Assembly: GCF_017569185.1 (NCBI RefSeq) | Contig: NZ_CP071869.1 | Location: 3,586,001-3,650,000, forward strand | Reading direction: 5' to 3' | From: Polaribacter cellanae | Lineage (GTDB): Bacteria > Bacteroidota > Bacteroidia > Flavobacteriales > Flavobacteriaceae | Length of the DNA stretch: 64,000 nt | Shown here: one piece after another, positions 17,230 to 26,079 of the stretch | Layout of the letters: each line of letters starts with the position of its first letter | How positions within the stretch are numbered: position 1 is the stretch's first letter | Made by a program: the position numbers and the translations under genes | Notes under the pieces: model-generated | What the model was told of the DNA's origin: nothing | Databases searched by the model: none | Seen by the model: the letters and a program-made list of their open reading frames with translations, nothing else

Positions 17230-18129
17230 TTACAACGAAGGTGCATTAAAAGTATCACCTTGATTGATATCGCCAGTATCGAACCCTTTTTTAAACCAAC
17301 GCATTCTTTGTGCAGAAGTTCCATGTGTAAAGGAATCTGGCACAACTCTTCCTGTAGATTGTTTTTGTAAACGATCGTCTCCAATCGCAAAAGCGGCATT
17401 TAATGCTTCTTCTAAATCTCCTTTTTCCATCATTCTATTCATTTTTTGAGAGTGATGTGCCCAAACACCCGCTAAAAAATCGGCCTGTAATTCTAACATT
17501 ACAGAATATTTATTGTATTCGGTTTTGCTAATTTTACCACGCATTCTTTGTACTTTGCCACTAATTCCAGTAATATTTTGAATGTGATGCCCAACTTCGT
17601 GAGCAATTACGTAGGCTTGCGCAAAATCTCCTGGCGCATTTAATTTAATTTCCATTTCTTGGAAAAAACTTAAATCGATATATAGTTTGTTATCTGCTGG
17701 GCAATAAAATGGACCAGTTGCACTGGATGCATTTCCACAAGCAGATGAAACAGATTTGGAGAAAAGAACCAAAACAGGTTCTTTATAATTAGGTAAAATT
17801 TTGTTCCAAATATCTTCTGTATCCGCTAAAACAGTGGCACTAAATGCTGCTAATTCATTTTCTTTTGGAGTTCCTTTATAGTTTCCAGAATTAACAACTT
17901 GATTGTTTGTGCTTGCTCCACCCGTTAAAAGGTGTAAAGGATTTGTTCCTGTAAAATACATGACAGCCACTACAACTCCTAAAATTATTAACCCTTTTTT
18001 AGTAGTAATTAACTTTAATAATAACGGAATTAACATCGTGCCTAAACCACCACCAATTCCTCTTCCAGAAGAAGATCGTCCTCTTCGATCTTCTACATTA
18101 GAACTTCTTCTTCTACCTTTCCATTTCAT
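17230..18129 (-). CDS. Neutral zinc metallopeptidase (YpfJ/KPN_02809 family)
   Basis: This 299-residue protein begins with a basic, Ser/Gly-rich cytoplasmic tail (MKWKGRRRSSNVEDRRGRSS). A membrane helix follows near residues 46-60 (GLIILGVVVAVMYFTG), then an extracytoplasmic metallopeptidase domain with the zinc motif H177-E178-x-x-H181 (IAHEVGHHIQNITG). GPFYCPADNKLYIDLSFF and DRLQKQSTGRVVPDSFTHGT are hallmarks of the family. Length and layout are normal. The physiological target is not known. The acetyltransferase gene lies 16 bp downstream on the same strand. Confidence 0.92.
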   Translation of the reverse strand: MKWKGRRRSSNVEDRRGRSSSGRGIGGGLGTMLIPLLLKLITTKKGLIILGVVVAVMYFTGTNPLHLLTGGASTNNQVVNSGNYKGTPKENELAAFSATVLADTEDIWNKILPNYKEPVLVLFSKSVSSACGNASSATGPFYCPADNKLYIDLSFFQEMEIKLNAPGDFAQAYVIAHEVGHHIQNITGISGKVQRMRGKISKTEYNKYSVMLELQADFLAGVWAHHSQKMNRMMEKGDLEEALNAAFAIGDDRLQKQSTGRVVPDSFTHGTSAQRMRWFKKGFDTGDINQGDTFNAPSL

Positions 18130-18194
18130 ATTTAAAAATCTTATAATTTAAAAAAGCTAAATTTAATATAATTTTTTTTGAAATGTTCTAAAAT

Positions 18195-19202
18195 CTACTT
18201 TTTTACATCAAAAACATAAGTTACTAAGGTTTTTCCTTGATACATCAAATGGACATCATAAAAACCTTTTTTATCAAATTGATATTTTATGGTAAGTGTT
18301 TTCTCTTTTAAATCAGTTTTTGGCGTAATTATTTTTCCTTTAGAATTTCTTACAACCATTAATTGAATCTTTTTCTTATTTATAGTTTTTGTAAGTTGAT
18401 ATGTTAACGTAAACTCATTATTTTTAGAAATTTTATTTTCCATTTTTAATGGAGCAATTGGAATTATGCCATATGTATAAGTTTCTCCATAAATTAAAGG
18501 AGCATTTATAAAATTGTCTGTTGAAATGTTTTTTGGAAGTAAAGTCCATTTTTGTTCTAAGGGATAATGATTTTTAATAAATAGTTTTGGTGCTGTTAGA
18601 AAATAACCATCATTATAATCGAAAACAAAGTTGTTGATGTTTAAATCTGTGTAACCACTAGACCAAGTTGCATCTACCAAATACCATTTATTATTTATTT
18701 TTACAGCATTCCAAGAATGATTAGGAATGGATAATTCTCCAATATTTGTTGAAGCATTTCTTCCATAACCATCTATAATTTTACATTCGATGTTTGCAAT
18801 ATTTGCCATTGTTTTTAGCAAATATGCATAACCAGTACACATAGTTTTTTTATGTTTTAATAAATTTTTAAAAAATTTTTTACTGTAGTTTTTGTTCCAT
18901 TTTAGAAGAGAAACACTATCATTTTTAAATTTATTTCGTTTTCTGCGAACTTTTTTATGCGAAGAGTAGTCGGCTTTTATATTTGTAGAAACCCAAGTGT
19001 AAATGGCTCTAAATTTCTCTACATCTGTTTTTAATTTTGATGTTAAATTATAAGTTAATAAAGGAAGATTGTTTAGATTATTCCCTTCAAATAACTTTGC
19101 AGTTTTGTCTGCTTTCTTAAAATCGATTTCTTTAAAATCGGATATTTGAGCAGTTATTTGAAAGGAAATAAAAAGAAATATAATTGCAGTAAATAGTTTC
19201 AT
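18195..19202 (-). CDS. Secreted transglutaminase-like (KY-type) protein
   Basis: This 335-residue protein has a signal peptide (cleavage likely after QITAQ) and a transglutaminase/protease-like core. The catalytic triad is intact: C122 in KTMCTGYAYLLKTM, H162 in PNHSWNAVKIN and D177 in NKWYLVDATWSSG. The order and spacing match the KY/transglutaminase-like group common in Bacteroidota; the C-terminal 120 residues form a beta-sandwich-like region. It probably acts in the periplasm or at the surface, as a protease or cross-linking enzyme, but the substrate is unknown. It follows a small regulatory-domain protein gene by 14 bp and is likely in one operon with it. Confidence 0.85.
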   Translation of the reverse strand: MKLFTAIIFLFISFQITAQISDFKEIDFKKADKTAKLFEGNNLNNLPLLTYNLTSKLKTDVEKFRAIYTWVSTNIKADYSSHKKVRRKRNKFKNDSVSLLKWNKNYSKKFFKNLLKHKKTMCTGYAYLLKTMANIANIECKIIDGYGRNASTNIGELSIPNHSWNAVKINNKWYLVDATWSSGYTDLNINNFVFDYNDGYFLTAPKLFIKNHYPLEQKWTLLPKNISTDNFINAPLIYGETYTYGIIPIAPLKMENKISKNNEFTLTYQLTKTINKKKIQLMVVRNSKGKIITPKTDLKEKTLTIKYQFDKKGFYDVHLMYQGKTLVTYVFDVKK

Positions 19203-19216
19203 AAATTAAATAAGAA

Positions 19217-19870
19217 TTAAGATTTCTTTTTAGATTTATAAATTTTTTTCACATCTACAGCGCCCATTAAAAATATATCTTCATTTTTAAAATGAATGTC
19301 TAAAACAATTTTCGAAGACGCATTTTTACTATCTATAACTACTTTTTGTGTTTTATAACCAATGTAAGAGAATATTAAAACATCTCCTTTTTTTAAGGGT
19401 TGTGGAAATTTAAATTTGCCATCGAAATTGGTTTCTGTTCCTTTGGTTGTTCCCTCTAAAACAATACTTACACCAGGTAAAGCTCCAGAAGCATCTGAAA
19501 CCATTCCTTCTACATTTATAGCTGTTTTTAATTGTTTTATTTGTTTTTTTGCAGGCTTATCTTGTGCCTGTAAAGTCCCAAAAGCGAAGAACGATAAACA
19601 AGCCAAACCAATACCACCAAAGAAACTAAATTTTTTTCTTGGTTGCTTGTTCTGAGAAAGATCCTCAAACTGATTTTTATTGAATCTTCCACAAGTTTTA
19701 TTACTAGAATATTTTCTAAAATACCTGATAATTTCGTTGGAAGTCATTTTAGAGAAATCAATTACTTCTTTTTCGCAAGAAATGCAAAACCCACCTTTTT
19801 TGGTTTTTTCAAAGACATTAAAATTTTCTGAACAAGGTTTTTTAATTTCTAAATTAAGTTGTGTTTTCAT
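19217..19870 (-). CDS. Membrane protein with a carboxypeptidase-like regulatory domain
   Basis: This 217-residue protein starts with a soluble stretch carrying a cysteine pair (KKGGFCISCEKEVIDFSKMT), a pattern found in many short Bacteroidota membrane proteins. One membrane helix follows (FFGGIGLACLSFFAFG, about 84-100). The extracytoplasmic part is a carboxypeptidase-like regulatory domain (VEGMVSDASGALPGVSIVLE then GTTKGTETNFDGKFKF), as seen at the front of TonB-dependent receptors. The function is unknown; a role in cell-surface assembly is only a guess. It is the first gene of a probable operon with the transglutaminase-like gene. Confidence 0.8.
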   Translation of the reverse strand: MKTQLNLEIKKPCSENFNVFEKTKKGGFCISCEKEVIDFSKMTSNEIIRYFRKYSSNKTCGRFNKNQFEDLSQNKQPRKKFSFFGGIGLACLSFFAFGTLQAQDKPAKKQIKQLKTAINVEGMVSDASGALPGVSIVLEGTTKGTETNFDGKFKFPQPLKKGDVLIFSYIGYKTQKVVIDSKNASSKIVLDIHFKNEDIFLMGAVDVKKIYKSKKKS

Positions 19871-20075
19871 GATATGTGTTTTTATAGTTACACATCAAAC
19901 TTAGAAAATACTTAAAGTTTTTAAAACCAATATTTAGTGAAGTGGATTATTTTAAGAGGGAAGCTAAGGTTTGGGTTAGTTTTGTGAGTTGGTTCGTTTA
20001 ACATTATCAATTACGTATTAGATTATTTAATAATTTAACTAAATTTGTTTTTAAATAATTAACATATTTACTTCT

Positions 20076-21179
20076 ATGAAATATTTTTATCTATTTTTTG
20101 TCACTTTTATTCTTACATCTTGTAAAACAACAAAAAACATTAATAAAGTACCATACAAATTTTCGCCTTTCCAAGAAGTAGTATTTTATGATGGCTATGG
20201 AAAAACCGTAAATAAACCCACCCAAGAAGGAGTTAAAAGAATAAACAACTCTAAGTATGTTACAAAGTTAAATATTGCGGATTTAGAAAAATTAAGTAAC
20301 CGATTACAATTGGAAATTAAAGTAAATGCTGCTTGCGATAATTATGACAGAATAGGTGATGTTACGTTATTTATATTTCCGAAAAATGAAGATTTTAACA
20401 CTAATAAATCGATTAAGAATATAGAAATTGCTCGATTTATTACGCCTTTTATGGATAAGAATGTGGCTCCAAATCTTACAAGTTATAAGTACGATTTAGA
20501 TAACGTTAGCGATTTACTTTCTAATACAAACATGAACAAAAAATATGATTTTTGGTTGCAGTTTAATCTTTTTGGTGTTCCATATGCAGCTCAAAAGCAA
20601 ATAAAAGGTTGTAAAGGCAGAATAGATACCTTTATTGGTAGCTTGCAGTTTTCGAGTACTTATGATGCTACCAAAAATGAAATTAAAAAACTTCAATTTA
20701 AACCATTGATAACCTCTTTTCATCTAAACAATTATAACGGAACAGATGTAGTTGGAAAAACAATAAAGAAAATAGATTTTATATTAGATGAAAATATGAA
20801 AAATGCCAAACTTTATTTAATAACATCAAACCATGGCGCAAATAGAGGAGGAGAAGAGTATATTCGAAGAAACCATATTATTTCTATAGATAATAAAGTT
20901 GTTTTAGAGTATAAACCAGGAGGAAAATCTTGCGAACCATTTAGAAAATTAAATACCCAAAAAAACGGAATTTATGGAAAGGAAATTTCTTCTACAGGGA
21001 AAAAGAAAGAATGGAAAAGTTGGAATAATTGGTGTCCTGGAGATAAAGTTCCTATTCGTGTAATTGAATTAGGATCTTTAAAAAAAGGAAAACATAGTTT
21101 TAAAATTAATGTTCCAGAAGCAGAGTTTAAAGATAAACAAGGGTATGTATTGGTTTCTGCGTACATTCAAAACGAATAA
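20076..21179 (+). CDS. PNGase F-like lipoprotein
   Basis: This 367-residue protein has a lipoprotein signal peptide (FVTFILTSC, Cys16). The mature part resembles peptide-N4-(N-acetyl-beta-glucosaminyl)asparagine amidase F (PNGase F). The N-terminal domain starts with FQEVVFYDGYG. The C-terminal domain carries HGANRGGEEYIRRNHI (G258-G259-E260-E261-Y262), CEPFRKLN and NNWCPGDKVPIRVIELGSL (W319-C320-P321-G322), ending in a beta strand. PNGase F removes N-glycans from glycoproteins; whether the catalytic acids are all present needs an alignment. It stands alone, next to the AbiE operon. A non-enzymatic relative is possible. Confidence 0.7.
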   Translation: MKYFYLFFVTFILTSCKTTKNINKVPYKFSPFQEVVFYDGYGKTVNKPTQEGVKRINNSKYVTKLNIADLEKLSNRLQLEIKVNAACDNYDRIGDVTLFIFPKNEDFNTNKSIKNIEIARFITPFMDKNVAPNLTSYKYDLDNVSDLLSNTNMNKKYDFWLQFNLFGVPYAAQKQIKGCKGRIDTFIGSLQFSSTYDATKNEIKKLQFKPLITSFHLNNYNGTDVVGKTIKKIDFILDENMKNAKLYLITSNHGANRGGEEYIRRNHIISIDNKVVLEYKPGGKSCEPFRKLNTQKNGIYGKEISSTGKKKEWKSWNNWCPGDKVPIRVIELGSLKKGKHSFKINVPEAEFKDKQGYVLVSAYIQNE

Positions 21180-21225
21180 ATTTTAGAATACTTTTTAACG
21201 TTTTATAAGGTGAAATTTTGCTTTT

Positions 21226-22089
21226 TTAAATTTGAGAATTCTCAAATTTAATTTTCTCTACTAAGTCTTTAAAATAATTAGAACTCCATACTTTTAAAAC
21301 ATTATCATTTGGTATAAACCGAACAACATCTTCTTTAATACTGCTAAAAGAAACAGTTTCGATTTTTGTATTTAATAATTCGATAATTTGCTCATTAGAA
21401 ATATTGGTATTTTGCCAGTCGTTAGTGTCTTTTGCCCGAGTTAAAAAATGTTTTACATCTAAAGGAATGCCTTTTTTAATATACCATTCTAAGTCATACC
21501 AATCTCTTCCTTTAACTCTGGTTTTCCATTTTCTAAAGAGTAAGGCGTGCATTTTTCCCGCAAACAAACTCGGTTTTGTAAAGCATTTCACGTAAAAAGA
21601 AAAGGGACGTAGTAATAACTTTTCTTCAGTATTAAAATTTAATGGAGGCTGTCTATCGACTTCTATTTTTATCCTCAAATTTTTATTAGAACGCACTCCA
21701 GTTTCTTTAATAATATCTTCTAACACAATTTCTTGCCATATTGTTTCAGCTTTTAGGAAAGCAGAATCAATCGCAGATTTTACTGTTTTTTTCTTTTCTC
21801 TAATACTAACAGTAAGTCCTAAGGAATTAAATTCGTCTTGAATATCATTAAAATAGGGCTCAATTGAAAAATTTGTATTGGGTTTTAATAAAGAAAAATC
21901 TAAATCCTCTGAATACCTATCCAGTCCATAAAAAATTCTTAGAGCAGTTCCTCCATAAAAAGCGGCTTTCTCAAAAAAATTAGTTCTTGACAAACCCGCT
22001 AATGTAATTTCTTGCATTATTTCTCTTAATGCAGATAAGATTTCTTCTTCGTTTTTAGGCTCATATTCGGCTATCCATTCTTTTATCAT
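21226..22089 (-). CDS. abiEii: AbiEii-type nucleotidyltransferase toxin
   Basis: This 287-residue protein is the toxin of a type IV-like AbiE system. It has the nucleotidyltransferase signature YGGTALRIFYGLDRYSEDLD (G46-G47-T48, then D62-x-D64), a downstream LRIKIEVDRQPP region and the GRDWYDLEWYIKKG motif near the C-terminus, all characteristic of AbiEii/AbiGii toxins. AbiE toxins act by nucleotide transfer and block growth when the antitoxin is lost or phage infect; the exact target here is not known. The start overlaps the antitoxin stop by 4 bp (ATGA), a usual AbiE arrangement. Its last codons lie in a 24-bp perfect palindrome. Confidence 0.92.
   Translation of the reverse strand: MIKEWIAEYEPKNEEEILSALREIMQEITLAGLSRTNFFEKAAFYGGTALRIFYGLDRYSEDLDFSLLKPNTNFSIEPYFNDIQDEFNSLGLTVSIREKKKTVKSAIDSAFLKAETIWQEIVLEDIIKETGVRSNKNLRIKIEVDRQPPLNFNTEEKLLLRPFSFYVKCFTKPSLFAGKMHALLFRKWKTRVKGRDWYDLEWYIKKGIPLDVKHFLTRAKDTNDWQNTNISNEQIIELLNTKIETVSFSSIKEDVVRFIPNDNVLKVWSSNYFKDLVEKIKFENSQI
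21227..21250. repeat. Perfect 24-bp palindrome over the end of the toxin gene
   Basis: The arms read TAAATTTGAGAA and TTCTCAAATTTA with no spacer, centred on GAATTC. They cover the last codons and the stop of the toxin gene. On the minus strand the palindrome is followed by A rather than T residues, so a classical terminator is not obvious. Confidence 0.6.
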
Positions 22090-22724
22090 AATTCTCTTAG
22101 TGTTTTAATAAGCATATTTAAACTGCTTTTTTTAGGCGCATTTTCAATCCATAATTCTATAATTTTGGTGTTTAATGTGTTTAATACGTCGCTATCTATT
22201 CGAAGGTCTTCCATTAAAAATTCTTGTGTTTGTTTAACACTTCTAAGATTAATTTTTGGTGTTAGCACAATTTTATCACACAAAGCTTTTTCGGGTGAAG
22301 CAATTAATATTGTTTGTTTTGGCGAATATTGTACGTTTTTTATTCCATAAGAATAATAAGGCGTTTTTAATTGTTTATAACTAAATCTACCAACTGGAGT
22401 TTTATATAATTTAGAACTTTTTATGGTTACTGAGCTTATTTCGTAAGCTCTTTCTGGTATGATGTTCCAATAAGATAATGCAGATTCTAAAGATACATAA
22501 CTCGGTCCTCTTAAATGATTTGCAATCAAAAAAGGCTCGGGTGTTGGCAAGTCTGTTTCTGGACCTGCGATATATAATCCTCTTCTAATTGAAATAAGTT
22601 CTTCGTTTTTAATTAACTCACTAATTTTATCATTCGGACTTTTATATTCGCTTAGCGATTCTAAAACTAAATGCCTGGATATTGGCGTTTCAGCATACTT
22701 TTTTATTTTTTTTCTAAAACCCAT
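22086..22724 (-). CDS. abiEi: AbiEi-type antitoxin and transcriptional repressor
   Basis: This 212-residue protein has an N-terminal winged-helix region (SRHLVLESLSEYKSPNDKIS, ending RRGLYIAG) and the AbiEi C-terminal antitoxin domain. The latter opens with GPSYVSLESALSYWNIIPE and contains IASPEKALCDKIVL. AbiEi proteins neutralise AbiEii and repress their own operon by binding inverted repeats upstream. Two such repeats lie just upstream here (22745-22765 and 22807-22829). It is the first gene of the two-gene operon, with translational coupling to the toxin gene. Confidence 0.9.
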   Translation of the reverse strand: MGFRKKIKKYAETPISRHLVLESLSEYKSPNDKISELIKNEELISIRRGLYIAGPETDLPTPEPFLIANHLRGPSYVSLESALSYWNIIPERAYEISSVTIKSSKLYKTPVGRFSYKQLKTPYYSYGIKNVQYSPKQTILIASPEKALCDKIVLTPKINLRSVKQTQEFLMEDLRIDSDVLNTLNTKIIELWIENAPKKSSLNMLIKTLREL

Positions 22725-22744
22725 ATTGTAATAATTACATGTTA

Positions 22745-22765
22745 TAATCGCATTATTTCCGATTA
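22745..22765 (-). promoter_or_regulatory. Proximal AbiEi operator (inverted repeat)
   Basis: TAATCG (22745-22750) and CGATTA (22760-22765) are separated by 9 bp and lie 21 bp upstream of the antitoxin ATG. It shares the AATCG/CGATT core with the distal repeat. Confidence 0.55.
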
Positions 22766-22806
22766 ACTATTTCAAATATAACATTTTTATGTCAATTAAA
22801 CGCAGC

Positions 22807-22829
22807 ATAATCGGTTTTTTTCCGATTAT
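22807..22829 (-). promoter_or_regulatory. Distal AbiEi operator (inverted repeat)
   Basis: ATAATCGG (22807-22814) and CCGATTAT (22822-22829) are perfect 8-bp arms around a T7 spacer. The centre is about 63 bp, close to six helical turns, from that of the proximal repeat. Streptococcal AbiEi is known to bind two inverted repeats; this layout is similar. Confidence 0.65.
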
Positions 22830-22888
22830 CTGCTTAAATTATTACAATAATTTAAAGTATAGAGCAAAAGTGAATTTTTATTACTTAA

Positions 22889-22972
22889 TTATTGAATAAT
22901 TCTCACATCCTTAATTTTTCCATTAAAAACATTTCCATCTAGAATGCCAATAAATTTAGCAGGAGAAAGCAT
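22889..22972 (-). pseudogene. Possible relic of the C-terminus of a lost gene
   Basis: A 27-codon frame reads MLSPAKFIGILDGNVFNGKI then KDVRIIQ and stop. The composition looks like a real protein end (compare the GKIDDVRIY endings of LamG or galactose-binding domains), but a stop codon lies directly upstream in frame, so nothing larger remains. Chance is a fair alternative. Confidence 0.25.
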
Positions 22973-23109
22973 TTATATATTTTTATAGTTTCGTACAACT
23001 TGTAAAGTAATTTGGAGTTTTAAAAATGAAAATTAAATGAGTTGCTCCGTTTTAAAAGAAAGATTGATGTTTAGGGTGTCTTTTTAATTAGATTATTATC
23101 TAAATATTC

Positions 23110-23988
23110 TTATAAAAATTTTGTAAATGTTTCTTTTTCTCTAACAATAAACTCTTTTAATGTGGTTGGTTTTTTTCCTGTAATTTTAGTGAAATTTTCC
23201 GAAATTTTTGGTTTTTTTTGGAGTCTTGGTAAAAAGTGTAAAATTGTCATTACAATAGCAAATCCATTTGCCACTCCTTCTTTTCTCTTTTTAAAATAAA
23301 AACGAATAGGGTTTATACTTTTAAATTTGAATTTAGCTCCTAAAGTATCGCTCAATAATTTAGAAACTTCCTGAAAATTTTTATTTTCTGTTCCTGTAAT
23401 TTCATAGGCTTTGTTTTTATAATTTTCGAAAGAATTAATAAGATCTGCTGTTATTTCTCCAATATTTTTTACATCTATCCAATTAAATTTTGCATTTCCA
23501 GAAGGTAATGTAATCGTTTGTGTTTTTTGTAATTCGGGCAATAATGTGGTAGTTAAGTTTTGCATAAAATAACTTGGACGCACAAAAATATATTCAAATC
23601 CAATTAACTTTATTAAATGCTCTATTTTATTATGAGGAATTACTTTGCTTTTCTCTGCACCTTGCACAGAAAGAAATACTATTTTCTCTATTTTATTGTT
23701 TCTTGCAGATTCTAAAAGTGGTTTAAAATACACATCAACTTTAGAAATTTGAGGTGGTCTAAGTAAGAAAAGAATATCGATATTTTTAAATGCTGTGTCG
23801 AAAGAGTTTTGCTTTTCAAAATCAAATAATCTAAATGATAAATTTAAAATAGAAGCAAATTTTTTTTCGGCACTTTTTATATTTCGAACAGCAAGAATTA
23901 TTTCAGATTCGTTATTTAATTTGGCTAAATAATGGACAACTTCTATTCCAATATTTCCTGTTGCTCCTGTAATGAGTATTCTTTTCAT
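23110..23988 (-). CDS. NmrA-like NAD(P)-binding protein
   Basis: This 292-residue protein opens MKRILITGATGNIGIEVVHY, with the GATGNIG dinucleotide loop at residues 7-13. It continues like an atypical SDR of the NmrA/HSCARG group: IFVRPSYFMQNL and YEITGTENKNFQEVSKLLSD are the family's usual middle segments. There is no YxxxK active site, so it may be a redox sensor or an oxidoreductase of the NAD(P)H:quinone type; the role is not known. It stands alone, between the AbiE operon and htpG. Confidence 0.85.
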   Translation of the reverse strand: MKRILITGATGNIGIEVVHYLAKLNNESEIILAVRNIKSAEKKFASILNLSFRLFDFEKQNSFDTAFKNIDILFLLRPPQISKVDVYFKPLLESARNNKIEKIVFLSVQGAEKSKVIPHNKIEHLIKLIGFEYIFVRPSYFMQNLTTTLLPELQKTQTITLPSGNAKFNWIDVKNIGEITADLINSFENYKNKAYEITGTENKNFQEVSKLLSDTLGAKFKFKSINPIRFYFKKRKEGVANGFAIVMTILHFLPRLQKKPKISENFTKITGKKPTTLKEFIVREKETFTKFL

Positions 23989-24074
23989 TTTTAAAGATAT
24001 GGGTTAAATTTAATTCCCTATGTTATTAATTTCCAATATAGGACTTAAATTAATTTTTAGACAAAAAAAATAAA

Positions 24075-24102
24075 AAAACCTCCCAGTTTTCACGAGGAGG
24101 TT
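24075..24102 (-). terminator. Intrinsic terminator of htpG
   Basis: AACCTCC (24077-24083) pairs with GGAGGTT (24096-24102). On the minus strand the hairpin is followed by a long T tract, 27 bp after the htpG stop codon. Confidence 0.85.
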
Positions 24103-24128
24103 AAAAATACTTAAAATAACTGTGTTGC

Positions 24129-26039
24129 TTATTTTATCAATTCGTAAGAACGTTTAATAAAGTTTGTTAACTCTTCACCATGTAAAAGGTTTTGAGATAA
24201 TTTTGCTAAATCGAAAGCTTGCGAAATTAAACGTTGTTGTTTCTTTTCTGTTTTTGTGTTTAAAATTTCAGAAACTAACGGACTGTTGGTGTTTACAACC
24301 AAGTTGTACATGTCTGGGAAATTACCCATTCCCATCATTCCTCCACCACCAGAAGCTTGCATTTCTTTCATTCTACGCATAAACTCTGGCACAGTAATCA
24401 TAAAAGCAGAAGCATCAGAATCCATAGCTTCTAATTGAACAGTGTACGTTTCCTTAGGAACTGCAGCCTCAATAATTGGCTTTAATTTTTCTTTTTCTTC
24501 GTCCGATAATTTAGAGATTACGTTGTCGTCTTTCTTAATTAAATTATCTACGTGATCTGCATCTACTCTTGCAAATTTTATTTTTGCATCTCCTCCTTCT
24601 AATTTCTGCATTAAATGCGAAATAATTGGCGAATCTAATAACAATACTTCATATCCTTTTGCTGTTGCATTTTGAATATAACTGTGTTGAGCATCTTTGT
24701 TTGAAGTATATAAAATAACGTGATTTCCGTCTTTATCAACTTGAGAATCTTTCGTTTTTTCGATCAATTCATCAAACGTAAAATAAGAATCTGCCACAGT
24801 TGGGTATAAAGCAAATTTTTTGGCTTTGTCGAAGAATTTATCTTCAGACAACATTCCATATTCGATAATTACTTTAATATCGTTCCATTTTTTCTCGAAA
24901 TCTGCACGATCTTTTTTGAATAATGATGTTAATTTATCTGCAACCTTTTTAGTAATATATCCAGAGATTTTCTTTACAGCTCCATCTGCTTGTAAATAAG
25001 AACGAGAAACGTTTAATGGAATGTCTGGAGAATCGATAACCCCTTTTAACATCTGTAAAAAGTCGGGCACAATTCCTTCTACATTATCAGTTACAAAAAC
25101 TTGATTTTGATATAACTGAATTTTATCTTTTTGCATATCTAAGTTTTGAGACAACTTAGGGAAAAATAAAATTCCTGTTAAGTTAAAAGGATAATCTACA
25201 TTTAAATGAATGTGAAATAAAGATTCTTCAAACTGCATTGGATACAATTCTCTGTAGAAATTTGCATAATCTTCATCATTCAAGTCTGCAGGCGCTTTTG
25301 TCCAAGCAGGATTTGTGTTGTTGATAATATTATCTACCTCAATTTGTTTGTGAGGCTCTGTAGTTTCTTTTCCGTCTTTATCTTTTGTTGTTTTTGGCTT
25401 AAAATTAGGATCGTTTATTTTTTTCGTTCCAAATTTAATTGGCACTTGGTTAAAACGATTGTATTTATTTAATAAACCTTCAATCTTGCTTTTTTCTAAA
25501 AATTCAGTAGAGTCGTCTGCAATATGTAAAACGATTTCTGTTCCTCTGTCTTTTTTATCGTGCTCAACTAAGGTGTATTCTGGAGAACCGTCACAAGACC
25601 AATGTGCAGCAGGTTCGTCTTTAAACGATTTTGTAAAAATTTCCACTTTTTCTGCCACCATAAAAGCCGAGTAAAAACCAAGACCAAAATGCCCTATAAC
25701 ACCAGTATCGTTTTTATCGTCTTTATATTTTTCTAAAAATTCTTCAGCACCAGAAAATGCAATTTGGTTGATGTATTTCTCAACTTCATCCATCGTCATT
25801 CCTAAACCTTGATCTTTAATAGTTAACGTTTTTGCATCTTTATCTATGCTAATTTCAATTTTAGCATCACCCAATTCAGTTTTTGCTTCACCAATAGAAA
25901 TTAGGTGTTTTAATTTTGTGGTTGCATCTGTTCCGTTTGAAATTAATTCACGTAAAAAGATTTCGTGATCAGAATACAAGAACTTTTTAATCAGTGGAAA
26001 AATATTCTCTACTGCTACATTAATGTTTCCTTTTGCCAT
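24129..26039 (-). CDS. htpG: Molecular chaperone HtpG (bacterial Hsp90)
   Basis: HtpG is the cytosolic ATP-dependent Hsp90 chaperone. The 636-residue protein has the GHKL ATP-binding motifs in order: ELISNGTDATTKLKHL, DQGLGMT, and GHFGLGFYSAFMVAEKVEIF. The middle domain follows (NVSRSYLQADGAVKKISGYI), then a C-terminal dimerisation region with a Gly/Met-rich segment (SGGGGMMGMGNF). The length is in the normal range for bacterial Hsp90. It is monocistronic, with a terminator directly downstream and a long upstream region containing an interspersed repeat. Confidence 0.97.
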   Translation of the reverse strand: MAKGNINVAVENIFPLIKKFLYSDHEIFLRELISNGTDATTKLKHLISIGEAKTELGDAKIEISIDKDAKTLTIKDQGLGMTMDEVEKYINQIAFSGAEEFLEKYKDDKNDTGVIGHFGLGFYSAFMVAEKVEIFTKSFKDEPAAHWSCDGSPEYTLVEHDKKDRGTEIVLHIADDSTEFLEKSKIEGLLNKYNRFNQVPIKFGTKKINDPNFKPKTTKDKDGKETTEPHKQIEVDNIINNTNPAWTKAPADLNDEDYANFYRELYPMQFEESLFHIHLNVDYPFNLTGILFFPKLSQNLDMQKDKIQLYQNQVFVTDNVEGIVPDFLQMLKGVIDSPDIPLNVSRSYLQADGAVKKISGYITKKVADKLTSLFKKDRADFEKKWNDIKVIIEYGMLSEDKFFDKAKKFALYPTVADSYFTFDELIEKTKDSQVDKDGNHVILYTSNKDAQHSYIQNATAKGYEVLLLDSPIISHLMQKLEGGDAKIKFARVDADHVDNLIKKDDNVISKLSDEEKEKLKPIIEAAVPKETYTVQLEAMDSDASAFMITVPEFMRRMKEMQASGGGGMMGMGNFPDMYNLVVNTNSPLVSEILNTKTEKKQQRLISQAFDLAKLSQNLLHGEELTNFIKRSYELIK

Positions 26040-26079
26040 AATTATTATTTGTTTTAATTTATTTTATTTTGTTTCGAGT

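Larger units (their letters stand above)
22725..23109. other. Intergenic region upstream of the AbiE operon
   Basis: This 385-bp gap holds two inverted repeats near the operon start (22745-22765 and 22807-22829). Next to them, at 22889-22972, is a tiny minus-strand reading frame (about 27 codons, ending FNGKIKDVRIIQ), which looks like the end of a lost gene. The rest is A+T-rich without recognisable features. Confidence 0.6.

Noticed and set aside
17214..17399. Upstream extension of the acetyltransferase frame
   Set aside because: It overlaps the metallopeptidase gene on the same strand, and the GNAT N-terminus starts at 17213.
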